A DNA stretch of 15,164 nt from Microcystis sp. T1-4. Its GTDB lineage: Bacteria; Cyanobacteriota; Cyanobacteriia; Cyanobacteriales; Microcystaceae. The notes beneath the pieces are model-generated. The model saw only the letters and a list, made by a program, of their open reading frames with translations, ran no database searches and was not told where the DNA came from. Positions 6,474 through 12,431 of this stretch are shown here, one piece after another; positions within the stretch are counted from its first letter, which is position 1; every line of letters begins with the position of its first letter. The stretch is taken from positions 1 through 15,164 of the forward strand of contig NZ_CAIP01000257.1 of the NCBI RefSeq assembly GCF_000297435.1, in the 5' to 3' direction. Position numbers and translations under genes: made by a program.

Positions 6474-8153
6474 TTAAGACTTCACTCCCAAGTTAAAGAA
6501 AATCGTTCCCCGACGCACAGAATTTTCACTACCTTGGCTGCTAATAGTAAGAGAACGCAGATTATTAAATAAAGGCTTAATCGATAATTCTAACACCCGC
6601 ACGATCGGGAATTTTGCCTCGATTACCGGTTGCAATTGTCGCCAATCGACGTAAAAATAACCATCATTTTCTGCGGGTAAAGCAGTAATTGCCTGTCGAA
6701 ACTTACCACTACTTAAAATGGGGTTTTTCTGTGCAGATAAAGCTAAACCCATCGCTTCCACAGAACTAGCGATAATTTCATAATTATCGACCCTAGTATG
6801 CACTCCCGTCACGAGCGTCTCTAGTTGCGCTTTTCCCCCCGGGACCGCCGTGGTTAACTTTGTCCAAGCTGTCACCGTTCGATCGAGTAAAGGCAGATTA
6901 ACCACATTATAGCCGCGACTGCGGGCCAACTCATCCAAATGAGAGATCGCACTGTCCACCTCTACCCCCATCACCCGTTCCCCTACAAAAACACTATCGG
7001 GTTCCATCCCCTTTGAACTAGGCACGAGAGCGAGGCTATATTCGCCTCTAACCCAGCTAAAAACGTCTTCAGGGAAATTTAAACCTAAAGGCGACTGGAA
7101 GCGGTTTAAGACCTGTGTTATTAATTCCTGTAGGGGACTATCTGCTTCTAACCCCTCCTCTACCTGAGTCCAAAAACGATTTAAATCCCGACTAGCGGCG
7201 ACTAAAAGGCTATTTTCGCCGATAAAAGATAATGCTCCCACGGGACTAGATAAAATTGGTGCTTGGTCATCCTGTCCTAAGACTCCAATTAAGGCGGTTT
7301 GAGCGACTATTCCCCCAGATTTGAGGGTAAAAGCCGTGGCTAATCGTTGTTTCGCTTCGGGACTCTCCGGGACGGGTTGATTAGCGATCCAAGCCGATAA
7401 CGGGGGTAAATTGCCGTAAACTATAGCTATACGCGGTTCGGTGATATTTTTGAGAGCTTCTCGGTAATCGGGGCTATTTTTTAGGTTTAAATCCGGTACT
7501 TGCACGTTATTAAGGGCCTCGCGCAAAACCTTGATATTATTGGCAAAAAGCACCGTATCACCGACGACGGCACTAGCGAGAAAACGATTATTATCTCCTG
7601 CGGTCAAGGGACGTTGATAAATGAGGTTAACTCCCTTGTAGAGTTCAAAAACAAGGTCAAATTTGCCCGAAACCGCCTGTTTTGAGTAGGAAGCTTGCAG
7701 AAATTCCTTAGCGCGTTCGCCATCTTTACTTTGAATTGCCAAAAGATAACCCGGTTGGATACCATTATCGGTATCGCGATCGAAATCTAGGGAAGTAACA
7801 GCGAGAGTAATTTCTTCCCCTAACCAGGGTTTGATTTCCTTTTGATAATTTAATCCCGTTTTGCCGAGCAGACTTTTTTCTAAATCCTTAATTTCTTGGT
7901 GGGAACGTCGTCGATTAGCCGGTGTAGCGATTAATTGACCAAAAGACTCCAAACGTTCGGGATTGACTAGCAAGGATACCATAACCGGGGCCTGTTTCGG
8001 CACAAAAATCGCCGCCGCCGGTTCCCGCATTACCCCACCTTTGAGCAAAGACAGAGGACTATCGGCGAGAATCCAAGCAAAACTGGCTGTAGCGACTCCT
8101 AGGAGAATGATTACCGTCGCACCTAAAATATAGAAAAACGATCGCAATTTCAC
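6474..8153 (-). CDS. DUF3352 family membrane-anchored protein (559 aa)
   Basis: Function unknown. The protein starts with a short basic segment (MKLR) and one hydrophobic helix (about residues 6-30), so it is probably a signal anchor or signal peptide with the rest in the periplasm or thylakoid lumen. The body matches the cyanobacterial DUF3352 pattern as I know it: an early FVPKQAPVMVSLLVNPERL block, a LGEEITLAV block (about 110-120), repeated segments about values kept below or above zero typical of this family (for example GYFYVDW near the C-terminus), and no recognisable catalytic motif. The start codon is GTG (complement of 8151-8153), with AAGG close upstream. It lies downstream of petJ on the same strand with a 116-base gap, so co-transcription is possible but not shown. 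Confidence 0.85.
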   Translation of the reverse strand: MKLRSFFYILGATVIILLGVATASFAWILADSPLSLLKGGVMREPAAAIFVPKQAPVMVSLLVNPERLESFGQLIATPANRRRSHQEIKDLEKSLLGKTGLNYQKEIKPWLGEEITLAVTSLDFDRDTDNGIQPGYLLAIQSKDGERAKEFLQASYSKQAVSGKFDLVFELYKGVNLIYQRPLTAGDNNRFLASAVVGDTVLFANNIKVLREALNNVQVPDLNLKNSPDYREALKNITEPRIAIVYGNLPPLSAWIANQPVPESPEAKQRLATAFTLKSGGIVAQTALIGVLGQDDQAPILSSPVGALSFIGENSLLVAASRDLNRFWTQVEEGLEADSPLQELITQVLNRFQSPLGLNFPEDVFSWVRGEYSLALVPSSKGMEPDSVFVGERVMGVEVDSAISHLDELARSRGYNVVNLPLLDRTVTAWTKLTTAVPGGKAQLETLVTGVHTRVDNYEIIASSVEAMGLALSAQKNPILSSGKFRQAITALPAENDGYFYVDWRQLQPVIEAKFPIVRVLELSIKPLFNNLRSLTISSQGSENSVRRGTIFFNLGVKS

Positions 8154-8269
8154 AACCTTGTCCCGAGATGAACCATTAGCTATTTTAAGCCAGCAATTGA
8201 CCCAAGAATTTCGATCGCTACAATTCTTACCAGACTGACAACGGATAACTCGCCACCGATAACTAATTT

Positions 8270-8590
8270 TTACCAGCCTTTTTCCGCTTGAGCGAGGACA
8301 TAGTTAGCTACAGCTTCGATATCTTCAGCGCTGAGACGACCACCGAAAGCGGGCATCGCCCCCATACCTTTGGTAACTTGGGTAACGATAGCTTCAACGG
8401 AATCTTTGCCGTATTTAACTAAATCTTCTTTTTTCAGGGTTTTAGCGGCATTAACCACGTTTTTACCGCCCATGTGGCAGGAAGCGCAGTTAGCACTGAA
8501 AATCGAAGCCCCATCAGCTAAAGCGGGACGAGCCATACCGAATGTAACCACAGCCAAGAGCAAGCACAGGGAAATTAATAATCTTTTCAC
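8270..8590 (-). CDS. petJ: Cytochrome c6 precursor (106 aa)
   Basis: A soluble heme protein of the thylakoid lumen that carries electrons from cytochrome b6f to photosystem I (or to cytochrome oxidase), used mainly when copper is short. Residues 1-25 are a Sec signal peptide (basic KR, hydrophobic core, cleavage after RPALA). The mature part has the heme motif CASCH (C35, C38, H39) and the axial methionine in GAMPAF (M79), and ends KGW as cytochromes c6 often do; about 81 mature residues is normal. The GTG start (complement of 8588-8590) is chosen because GAGGAGAA lies just upstream and because it gives a proper signal peptide; an upstream start at 8626 would put a charged tail before it. Transcribed away from petE over a shared control region. 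Confidence 0.95.
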   Translation of the reverse strand: MKRLLISLCLLLAVVTFGMARPALADGASIFSANCASCHMGGKNVVNAAKTLKKEDLVKYGKDSVEAIVTQVTKGMGAMPAFGGRLSAEDIEAVANYVLAQAEKGW

Positions 8591-8651
8591 GATTGGTTCT
8601 CCTCTATTTCTTAAGAAATTCCCCAACCATGGTCAGAAAAAACCGGTTTTC

Positions 8652-8677
8652 TTGTCAAAAGACAAGCTGTCAAACTT
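8652..8677 (+). repeat. 26-bp direct repeat copy 1, predicted operator
   Basis: Begins TTGTCAAAAGACA and ends GCTGTCAAACTT, identical to copy 2 except for A instead of G at position 14. It holds three half-sites, GTC-N4-GAC and GAC-N5-GTC (8661-8671). With the preceding C, bases 8651-8666 form the perfect palindrome CTTGTCAAAAGACAAG. The arrangement fits a dimeric repressor of the BlaI/CopY type. Confidence 0.75.
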
Positions 8678-8724
8678 CGTGTAGAATTAATCAATGGGAC
8701 AGTTAAAAGCAAACTTTTACTTTT

Positions 8725-8750
8725 TTGTCAAAAGACAGGCTGTCAAACTT
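8725..8750 (+). repeat. 26-bp direct repeat copy 2, predicted operator
   Basis: Second copy of the petJ/petE repeat, with GAC-AGGCT-GTC at 8734-8744. An extra TTGTC follows directly (8749-8753), so this copy may offer one more half-site than copy 1. It ends 32 bases before the petE start codon. Confidence 0.75.
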
Positions 8751-8782
8751 GTCATCTTCCCTCGTGTAAAGGATTAACAAGC

Positions 8783-9160
8783 ATGAAAAAATTAGGTTTA
8801 TTGTTCGCTACCGTGGCGCTAGTCCTCTCTAGCTTCTTCTTCAATACTGCCGCCGCTTCCGCCGAAACCTTCACGGTGAAGATGGGCGGTGATGCAGGTA
8901 CACTACAATTTGATCCCCCCACCCTCACTATTAAAGCAGGAGATACGGTGAAATGGGTCAATAACAAACTTTCTCCCCATAACATAGTTTTCGATAGCAC
9001 CAAGGTTCCCGAAGCCCAGGCTGCTAAATTATCCCATAAAGGTCTGGCTTTTTCCGCCGGTGAGTCCTTTGAAAGCACTTTCAGCGAACCGGGTACTTAC
9101 ACCTACTACTGCGAACCCCATCGCGGCGCCGGCATGGTCGGAACGATTACCGTTCAGTAA
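8783..9160 (+). CDS. petE: Plastocyanin precursor (125 aa)
   Basis: A blue copper protein of the thylakoid lumen that carries electrons from cytochrome b6f to photosystem I and replaces cytochrome c6 when copper is available. Residues 1-27 are a signal peptide (KK, hydrophobic core, cleavage after ASA). The mature domain is a cupredoxin of about 98 residues with the copper ligands His66 (LSPHN), Cys110, His113 and Met118 in YYCEPHRGAGMVG, and the usual end GTITVQ. The ATG at 8783 follows an AAAGGA ribosome site. It is a single gene ending in its own terminator at 9183-9214 and is divergent from petJ. All ligand residues are present, so the protein should be functional. Confidence 0.97.
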   Translation: MKKLGLLFATVALVLSSFFFNTAAASAETFTVKMGGDAGTLQFDPPTLTIKAGDTVKWVNNKLSPHNIVFDSTKVPEAQAAKLSHKGLAFSAGESFESTFSEPGTYTYYCEPHRGAGMVGTITVQ

Positions 9161-9182
9161 TTATCCGATTTTAAGCAAAAAT

Positions 9183-9214
9183 AACTCGCGGTTAACTGCC
9201 GCGGGTTCTTTTTT
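9183..9214 (+). terminator. Intrinsic terminator of petE
   Basis: AACTCGCGG (9183-9191) pairs with CCGCGGGTT (9199-9207), nine pairs with one G-T, around a 7-base loop, followed by CTTTTTT. It lies 22 bases after the petE stop, a textbook rho-independent terminator. Confidence 0.9.
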
Positions 9215-9233
9215 GGGAATTATGAAGACTTTT

Positions 9234-9516
9234 CAGTTATCAGTAAACAGTAATCAGTAATCAGTGAGGTTCTTCAGTTTGTCTTATGCAACGGACAGGG
9301 TTATAAGGAATGAAACTCTTATAGAGAAAGACATTTGGCGATTTTTGTCAATTGTTTTTGAACTAGAACGAACTCATCAATTAAGTTTTTTGCCAGATAA
9401 GGATTTAGTCGATTTATGCCCCCCGAGCGAACCATACCAAGTTCAGTAATCAGTAAACAGTAATCAGTGAACTGAAAACTCGCATCTGATAACTGATAAC
9501 TGATAACTGATAACTG
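9234..9516. repeat. Short-repeat arrays (CAGTAATCAGT / TGATAAC) flanking an unannotated core
   Basis: Two clusters of the same short motif bracket about 190 bases. The left cluster (9234-9267) and the right one (9443-9470) share an exact 20-mer, ATCAGTAAACAGTAATCAGT (9239-9258 and 9449-9468). The right side also has four tandem copies of the 7-mer TGATAAC (9487-9514), which is nearly the reverse complement of the left motif. The core (9268-9440) holds a 61-codon plus frame and an overlapping minus frame, neither recognisable. Such arrays are common between genes in Microcystis-like genomes; a MITE-like origin is possible but not shown. Confidence 0.6.
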
Positions 9517-9616
9517 AAAGGGCTGTCTCCTGAAATATAAAGTCTCGGTTACAAAAACTGACTTCTGAGCAATTCTGCCCCCACCATAGAAACAGAAGCC
9601 CGTAGAAAAATCAGCC

Positions 9617-11344
9617 ATGAAAGAACACGATGTCGTTATAGTGGGCGGTGGGTTAGCAGGATGCCGCGCCGCCTTAGAAATCAAACGCCTCAACCCGACT
9701 ATCGATGTTGCTGTCGTTGCCAAAACCCACCCAATTCGTTCCCACTCCGTCGCCGCCCAGGGAGGTATCGCCGCCGCCCTGCAAAACGTTGACCCCAAAG
9801 ATAATCCCAAGGCCCACGCCTACGATACCGTCAAAGGTTCCGATTTTCTGGCTGACCAGGATGCGGTGGATATCCTCACCCAAGAAGCCCCCGAAGTTAT
9901 CATCGAATTGGAACATCTAGGCGTGTTATTCTCCCGTCTCGAAGATGGACGCATTGCCCAAAGAGCCTTTGGCGGTCACAGCCATAACCGTGCCTGTTAC
10001 GCCGCCGATAAAACCGGTCACGCCATGCTGCACGAATTAGTCAGCAATTTAGGCCGTAATCAGGTAAAAATCTACGATGAATGGTACGTTTTGCGCCTTA
10101 TCCTCGAAGAAGGTACGGCTAAAGGGGTAGTAATGTACCAAATCGCCACCGGACAGTTAGAAATCCTCCGGGCAAAAGCAATTATGTTCGGTACTGGGGG
10201 CTATGGTCGCGTTTATAACACCACCTCCAACGATTTCGCCTGTACGGGGGACGGTTTAGCTTTATCGGCCAAAGCGGGTATTCCCCTAGAAGACATGGAA
10301 TTTGTCCAATTTCACCCCACGGGACTCTATCCCGTCGGTGTTTTAATCTCAGAAGCGGTCCGGGGTGAAGGGGCTTATTTAATCAATAGCGAAGGTCGTC
10401 GTTTTATGGAAGACTACGCCCCCTCGCGCATGGAATTGGCACCCCGGGACATCACTTCCCGGGCCATTACCCTAGAAATTCGCGCCGGCCGGGGGGTAAA
10501 TCTGGACGGTAGCGCCGGGGGTCCCTTTGTCTATCTGGATTTACGCCATTTAGGCCGGGAAAAAATTATGAGTCGCATTCCCTTCTGTTGGGAGGAGGCC
10601 CACCGTCTCGTCGGTGTCGATGCGGTAGAGGAACCGATGCCCGTCCGTCCTACAGTTCACTATTGTATGGGCGGCATTCCCGTTAATACCGATGGTCGCG
10701 TTCGCTTAAGTGCCGATACCCTCACCGAGGGCTTTTTCTCCGCCGGGGAATGTTCCTGTGTCTCCGTCCACGGGGCCAATCGTTTGGGCAGTAATTCCCT
10801 GTTAGAATGTGTGGTCTATGGGAGAAGAACCGGCAAATCGATCGCTAAATACGTCGAAAAACGCGCTTTTCCCGTCTTTAATCCCGATATTTACCTTCAG
10901 GATGCTAAAGAGGAAATCACCGCTTTATTGACCAAAAAAGGCACGATTCGCATCGGTCAACTACGTCAGCAATTCCAAGACTGTATGACCCAACATTGCG
11001 GCGTTTTTCGCACCGAAGCGACCATGCGCGAGGGAATTAAACAAATTGGCGAATTAAAGCGCAAATACGAGCAGATTTACCTCGATGATAGGGGTGATTG
11101 CTGGAATACGGAACTAATCGAGGCCTGGGAATTACAAAGTCTCATGGTGGTGGGGGAAATTATCCTCACCTCTGCCCTCAATCGTCAAGAAAGCCGAGGG
11201 GCCCACTCCCGCGAAGATTTTCCCCAACGGGATGACCAAAATTTCCTTCAGCATACCCTCGCCTATTATTCCCCCTCCGGCATCGATATCGACTATATGC
11301 CCGTGGTAATTCAGGATTTCACCCCCGTGGAACGTAAGTATTAA
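9617..11344 (+). CDS. sdhA: Succinate dehydrogenase / fumarate reductase flavoprotein subunit (575 aa)
   Basis: Oxidises succinate to fumarate and passes electrons via the iron-sulfur subunit to the quinone pool; in cyanobacteria it feeds the thylakoid plastoquinone pool. Features in order: FAD-binding VIVGGGLAG (7-15); RSHSVAAQGG (41-50), where His43 should carry the covalent FAD; FGGHSHNRACYAADKTGH (118-135); QFHPTG (231-236, His233); RDITSRA with the proton-relay Arg277; HYCMGG (His348); and NRLGSNSLLE, which holds another substrate-binding Arg. A C-terminal helical domain follows. The length is normal (570-590). No strong ribosome site precedes the ATG at 9617, but the frame begins exactly at the FAD fold. 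No sdhB or membrane subunit lies beside it; scattered sdh genes are usual in cyanobacteria. L-aspartate oxidase is related but shorter and less likely. Confidence 0.93.
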   Translation: MKEHDVVIVGGGLAGCRAALEIKRLNPTIDVAVVAKTHPIRSHSVAAQGGIAAALQNVDPKDNPKAHAYDTVKGSDFLADQDAVDILTQEAPEVIIELEHLGVLFSRLEDGRIAQRAFGGHSHNRACYAADKTGHAMLHELVSNLGRNQVKIYDEWYVLRLILEEGTAKGVVMYQIATGQLEILRAKAIMFGTGGYGRVYNTTSNDFACTGDGLALSAKAGIPLEDMEFVQFHPTGLYPVGVLISEAVRGEGAYLINSEGRRFMEDYAPSRMELAPRDITSRAITLEIRAGRGVNLDGSAGGPFVYLDLRHLGREKIMSRIPFCWEEAHRLVGVDAVEEPMPVRPTVHYCMGGIPVNTDGRVRLSADTLTEGFFSAGECSCVSVHGANRLGSNSLLECVVYGRRTGKSIAKYVEKRAFPVFNPDIYLQDAKEEITALLTKKGTIRIGQLRQQFQDCMTQHCGVFRTEATMREGIKQIGELKRKYEQIYLDDRGDCWNTELIEAWELQSLMVVGEIILTSALNRQESRGAHSREDFPQRDDQNFLQHTLAYYSPSGIDIDYMPVVIQDFTPVERKY

Positions 11345-11356
11345 CCTCTGGTCGGA

Positions 11357-11399
11357 CGGTAAATGTAAAGGAATATTACAAACTCCTTGGCATTTACCG
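11357..11399. other. Stem-loop between sdhA and tRNA-fMet
   Basis: CGGTAAATG (11357-11365) pairs perfectly with CATTTACCG (11391-11399). Inside, AAGGA (11368-11372) can pair with TCCTT (11384-11388), extending the hairpin after a small internal loop. It starts 13 bases after the sdhA stop and may end or protect that transcript, although no T-run follows. Its right arm overlaps the predicted -35 box of the tRNA gene. Confidence 0.55.
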
Positions 11400-11416
11400 A
11401 GATTTAGTTCTATACT
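11387..11416 (+). promoter_or_regulatory. Predicted promoter of tRNA-fMet
   Basis: TTGGCA (11387-11392), an 18-base spacer, and TATACT (11411-11416) form a good housekeeping sigma-70 type promoter. Transcription would start about 11423, a few bases before the tRNA 5' end at 11428. Confidence 0.6.
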
Positions 11417-11427
11417 AGATAAAGCAA

Positions 11428-11501
<74 letters not shown>

Positions 11502-11537
11502 TTACTAATAAAGCCAGTAGTTAACCCCGATTTCCCG

Positions 11538-12266
11538 TTAGGGAACATCGAACATTACCCTTTCAAGACAGCGATTGGGATCAATGTAAGATTGGCGAGA
11601 ATGGAGACAAGTATAATTATCCATGATCAAGATCTGTTCTGCTTTTAAATAGAGCGGAACGTGATAGGCTTCAAACAGTGCCAAAAATTTGCCACATAAA
11701 GCCATTAAACGGAAATCTAGACCAGAAGCGATCGGTTTATTAATATCGGGGCTAAATTCCCGATAAACCAGCACATTATAGCTAAAGCGGATGATTTCGG
11801 CATCTCGTTGCCAGATTGGTGCAAAACAGCTTTCTTTGCCGTCCTTGGACATAAAATATTGAGGTTGAGCCGCCATAAAATGTTGTTCCTCAAGGGTAAA
11901 ATGACGCATTAAGTCATCAAACTTAACTAAAGTCGTCGCACCCCCACCCCAACGATCCGGAGTTTTACAGCGCAAACAGAGGTATTTAGGAGGGATAGTT
12001 TTGTAGGACCATTCAGTATGAGGTAAAAGCCCAATTCCGGGGGATTGTGCATCACTTTTTCCCATAGCGTCAGGATTTGCTTTGATAGGATAGATAATCT
12101 CTCCGTTAGTTTGGATAACGGGGGTTGCTTGGGTAATATCCTCTAAACATTGGAACCAGCGATCGCCACAAGGGTTATCGAAGACAAAAAAACCGTTTTT
12201 TTTGAGGTGGTTTTTTAGGGTAGCTGTGGATTGAGTGAAGGGTGAGAATGTGAGAATTGAAGACAT
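11538..12266 (-). CDS. Clavaminate-synthase-like / TauD-type 2-oxoglutarate Fe(II) oxygenase (242 aa)
   Basis: Predicted to hydroxylate or otherwise oxidise a small molecule with 2-oxoglutarate and O2. The iron site is HTE (His83, Glu85) in LLPHTEWSYKTIPPKYLCLRC together with a distal His, probably His222 in DNYTCLHSRQSY; Arg232 or Arg236 in NRCLERV would bind 2-oxoglutarate. The HxE form (not HxD) and GGGATTLVKFDDL (about 107-119) are typical of the clavaminate synthase / asparagine oxygenase branch, many of which act on amino acids or peptides. The length (242) is short compared with 270-330 for many relatives, mainly at the N-terminus. The ATG (complement of 12264-12266) has GAGAGG upstream. 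It is alone on its strand, between tRNA-fMet and the divergent NACHT gene; no biosynthetic cluster is visible. The substrate is unknown. Confidence 0.82.
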   Translation of the reverse strand: MSSILTFSPFTQSTATLKNHLKKNGFFVFDNPCGDRWFQCLEDITQATPVIQTNGEIIYPIKANPDAMGKSDAQSPGIGLLPHTEWSYKTIPPKYLCLRCKTPDRWGGGATTLVKFDDLMRHFTLEEQHFMAAQPQYFMSKDGKESCFAPIWQRDAEIIRFSYNVLVYREFSPDINKPIASGLDFRLMALCGKFLALFEAYHVPLYLKAEQILIMDNYTCLHSRQSYIDPNRCLERVMFDVP

Positions 12267-12328
12267 AATAAGCCTCTCGACAAACTAGAATGTTTAGAAC
12301 ATCCCAATCTTCTGAAAAATGCTTATAA

Positions 12329-12374
12329 TTGACGAGATCAGAATAGGACAGATAATAAGTTCCTGTTTCTGTCC
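12329..12374 (+). promoter_or_regulatory. Predicted promoter with palindrome for the NACHT gene
   Basis: TTGACG (12329-12334), a 16-base spacer and GATAAT (12351-12356) form a plausible sigma-70 promoter about 75 bases before the NACHT ATG. The inverted repeat GGACAG (12346-12351) / CTGTCC (12369-12374) covers the -10 and the expected start point, so a bound repressor would block transcription. A second TATAAT at 12324-12329 lacks a good -35. All are pattern matches. Confidence 0.45.
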
Positions 12375-12431
12375 CTTTTCTAATCGAATCAGTTAGATTG
12401 ATAATGGGGTTGGTAATTAATGGGTTGAGTT

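Larger units (their letters stand above)
8591..8782. promoter_or_regulatory. Shared petJ / petE control region
   Basis: This 192-base spacer between the two start codons must hold both promoters. It contains a 26-bp direct repeat in two copies (8652-8677 and 8725-8750), 73 bp apart, about seven helical turns. A TAGAAT at 8682-8687 is a possible -10 for petE, which would leave the second repeat inside the petE leader, a suitable place for a repressor. The first repeat lies about 60 bases upstream of petJ, suitable for an activator. In Synechocystis the BlaI-family regulator PetR represses petE and activates petJ, with PetP removing it when copper is present; a similar control here is inferred. 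A ribosome site AAAGGA precedes the petE ATG. Confidence 0.7.

Noticed and set aside
8591..8626. Upstream start for petJ adding 12 residues
   Set aside because: The GAGGAGAA ribosome site lies inside this extension and directly before the GTG at 8590, and the extension would put a charged segment ahead of the signal peptide.
9264..9449. 61-codon frame between the short-repeat arrays
   Set aside because: Starts with GTG inside the repeat, ends within it, no ribosome site or known motif; an overlapping minus frame is equally open.
9487..9514. TGATAAC tandem units as a possible CRISPR array
   Set aside because: Seven-base units without spacers; a simple sequence repeat, not a CRISPR.
12290..12302. 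ATGTT-TAG-AACAT palindrome upstream of the oxygenase as an SOS (LexA) box
   Set aside because: It does not match the cyanobacterial or B. subtilis LexA consensus closely; with 5-base arms it may be chance.
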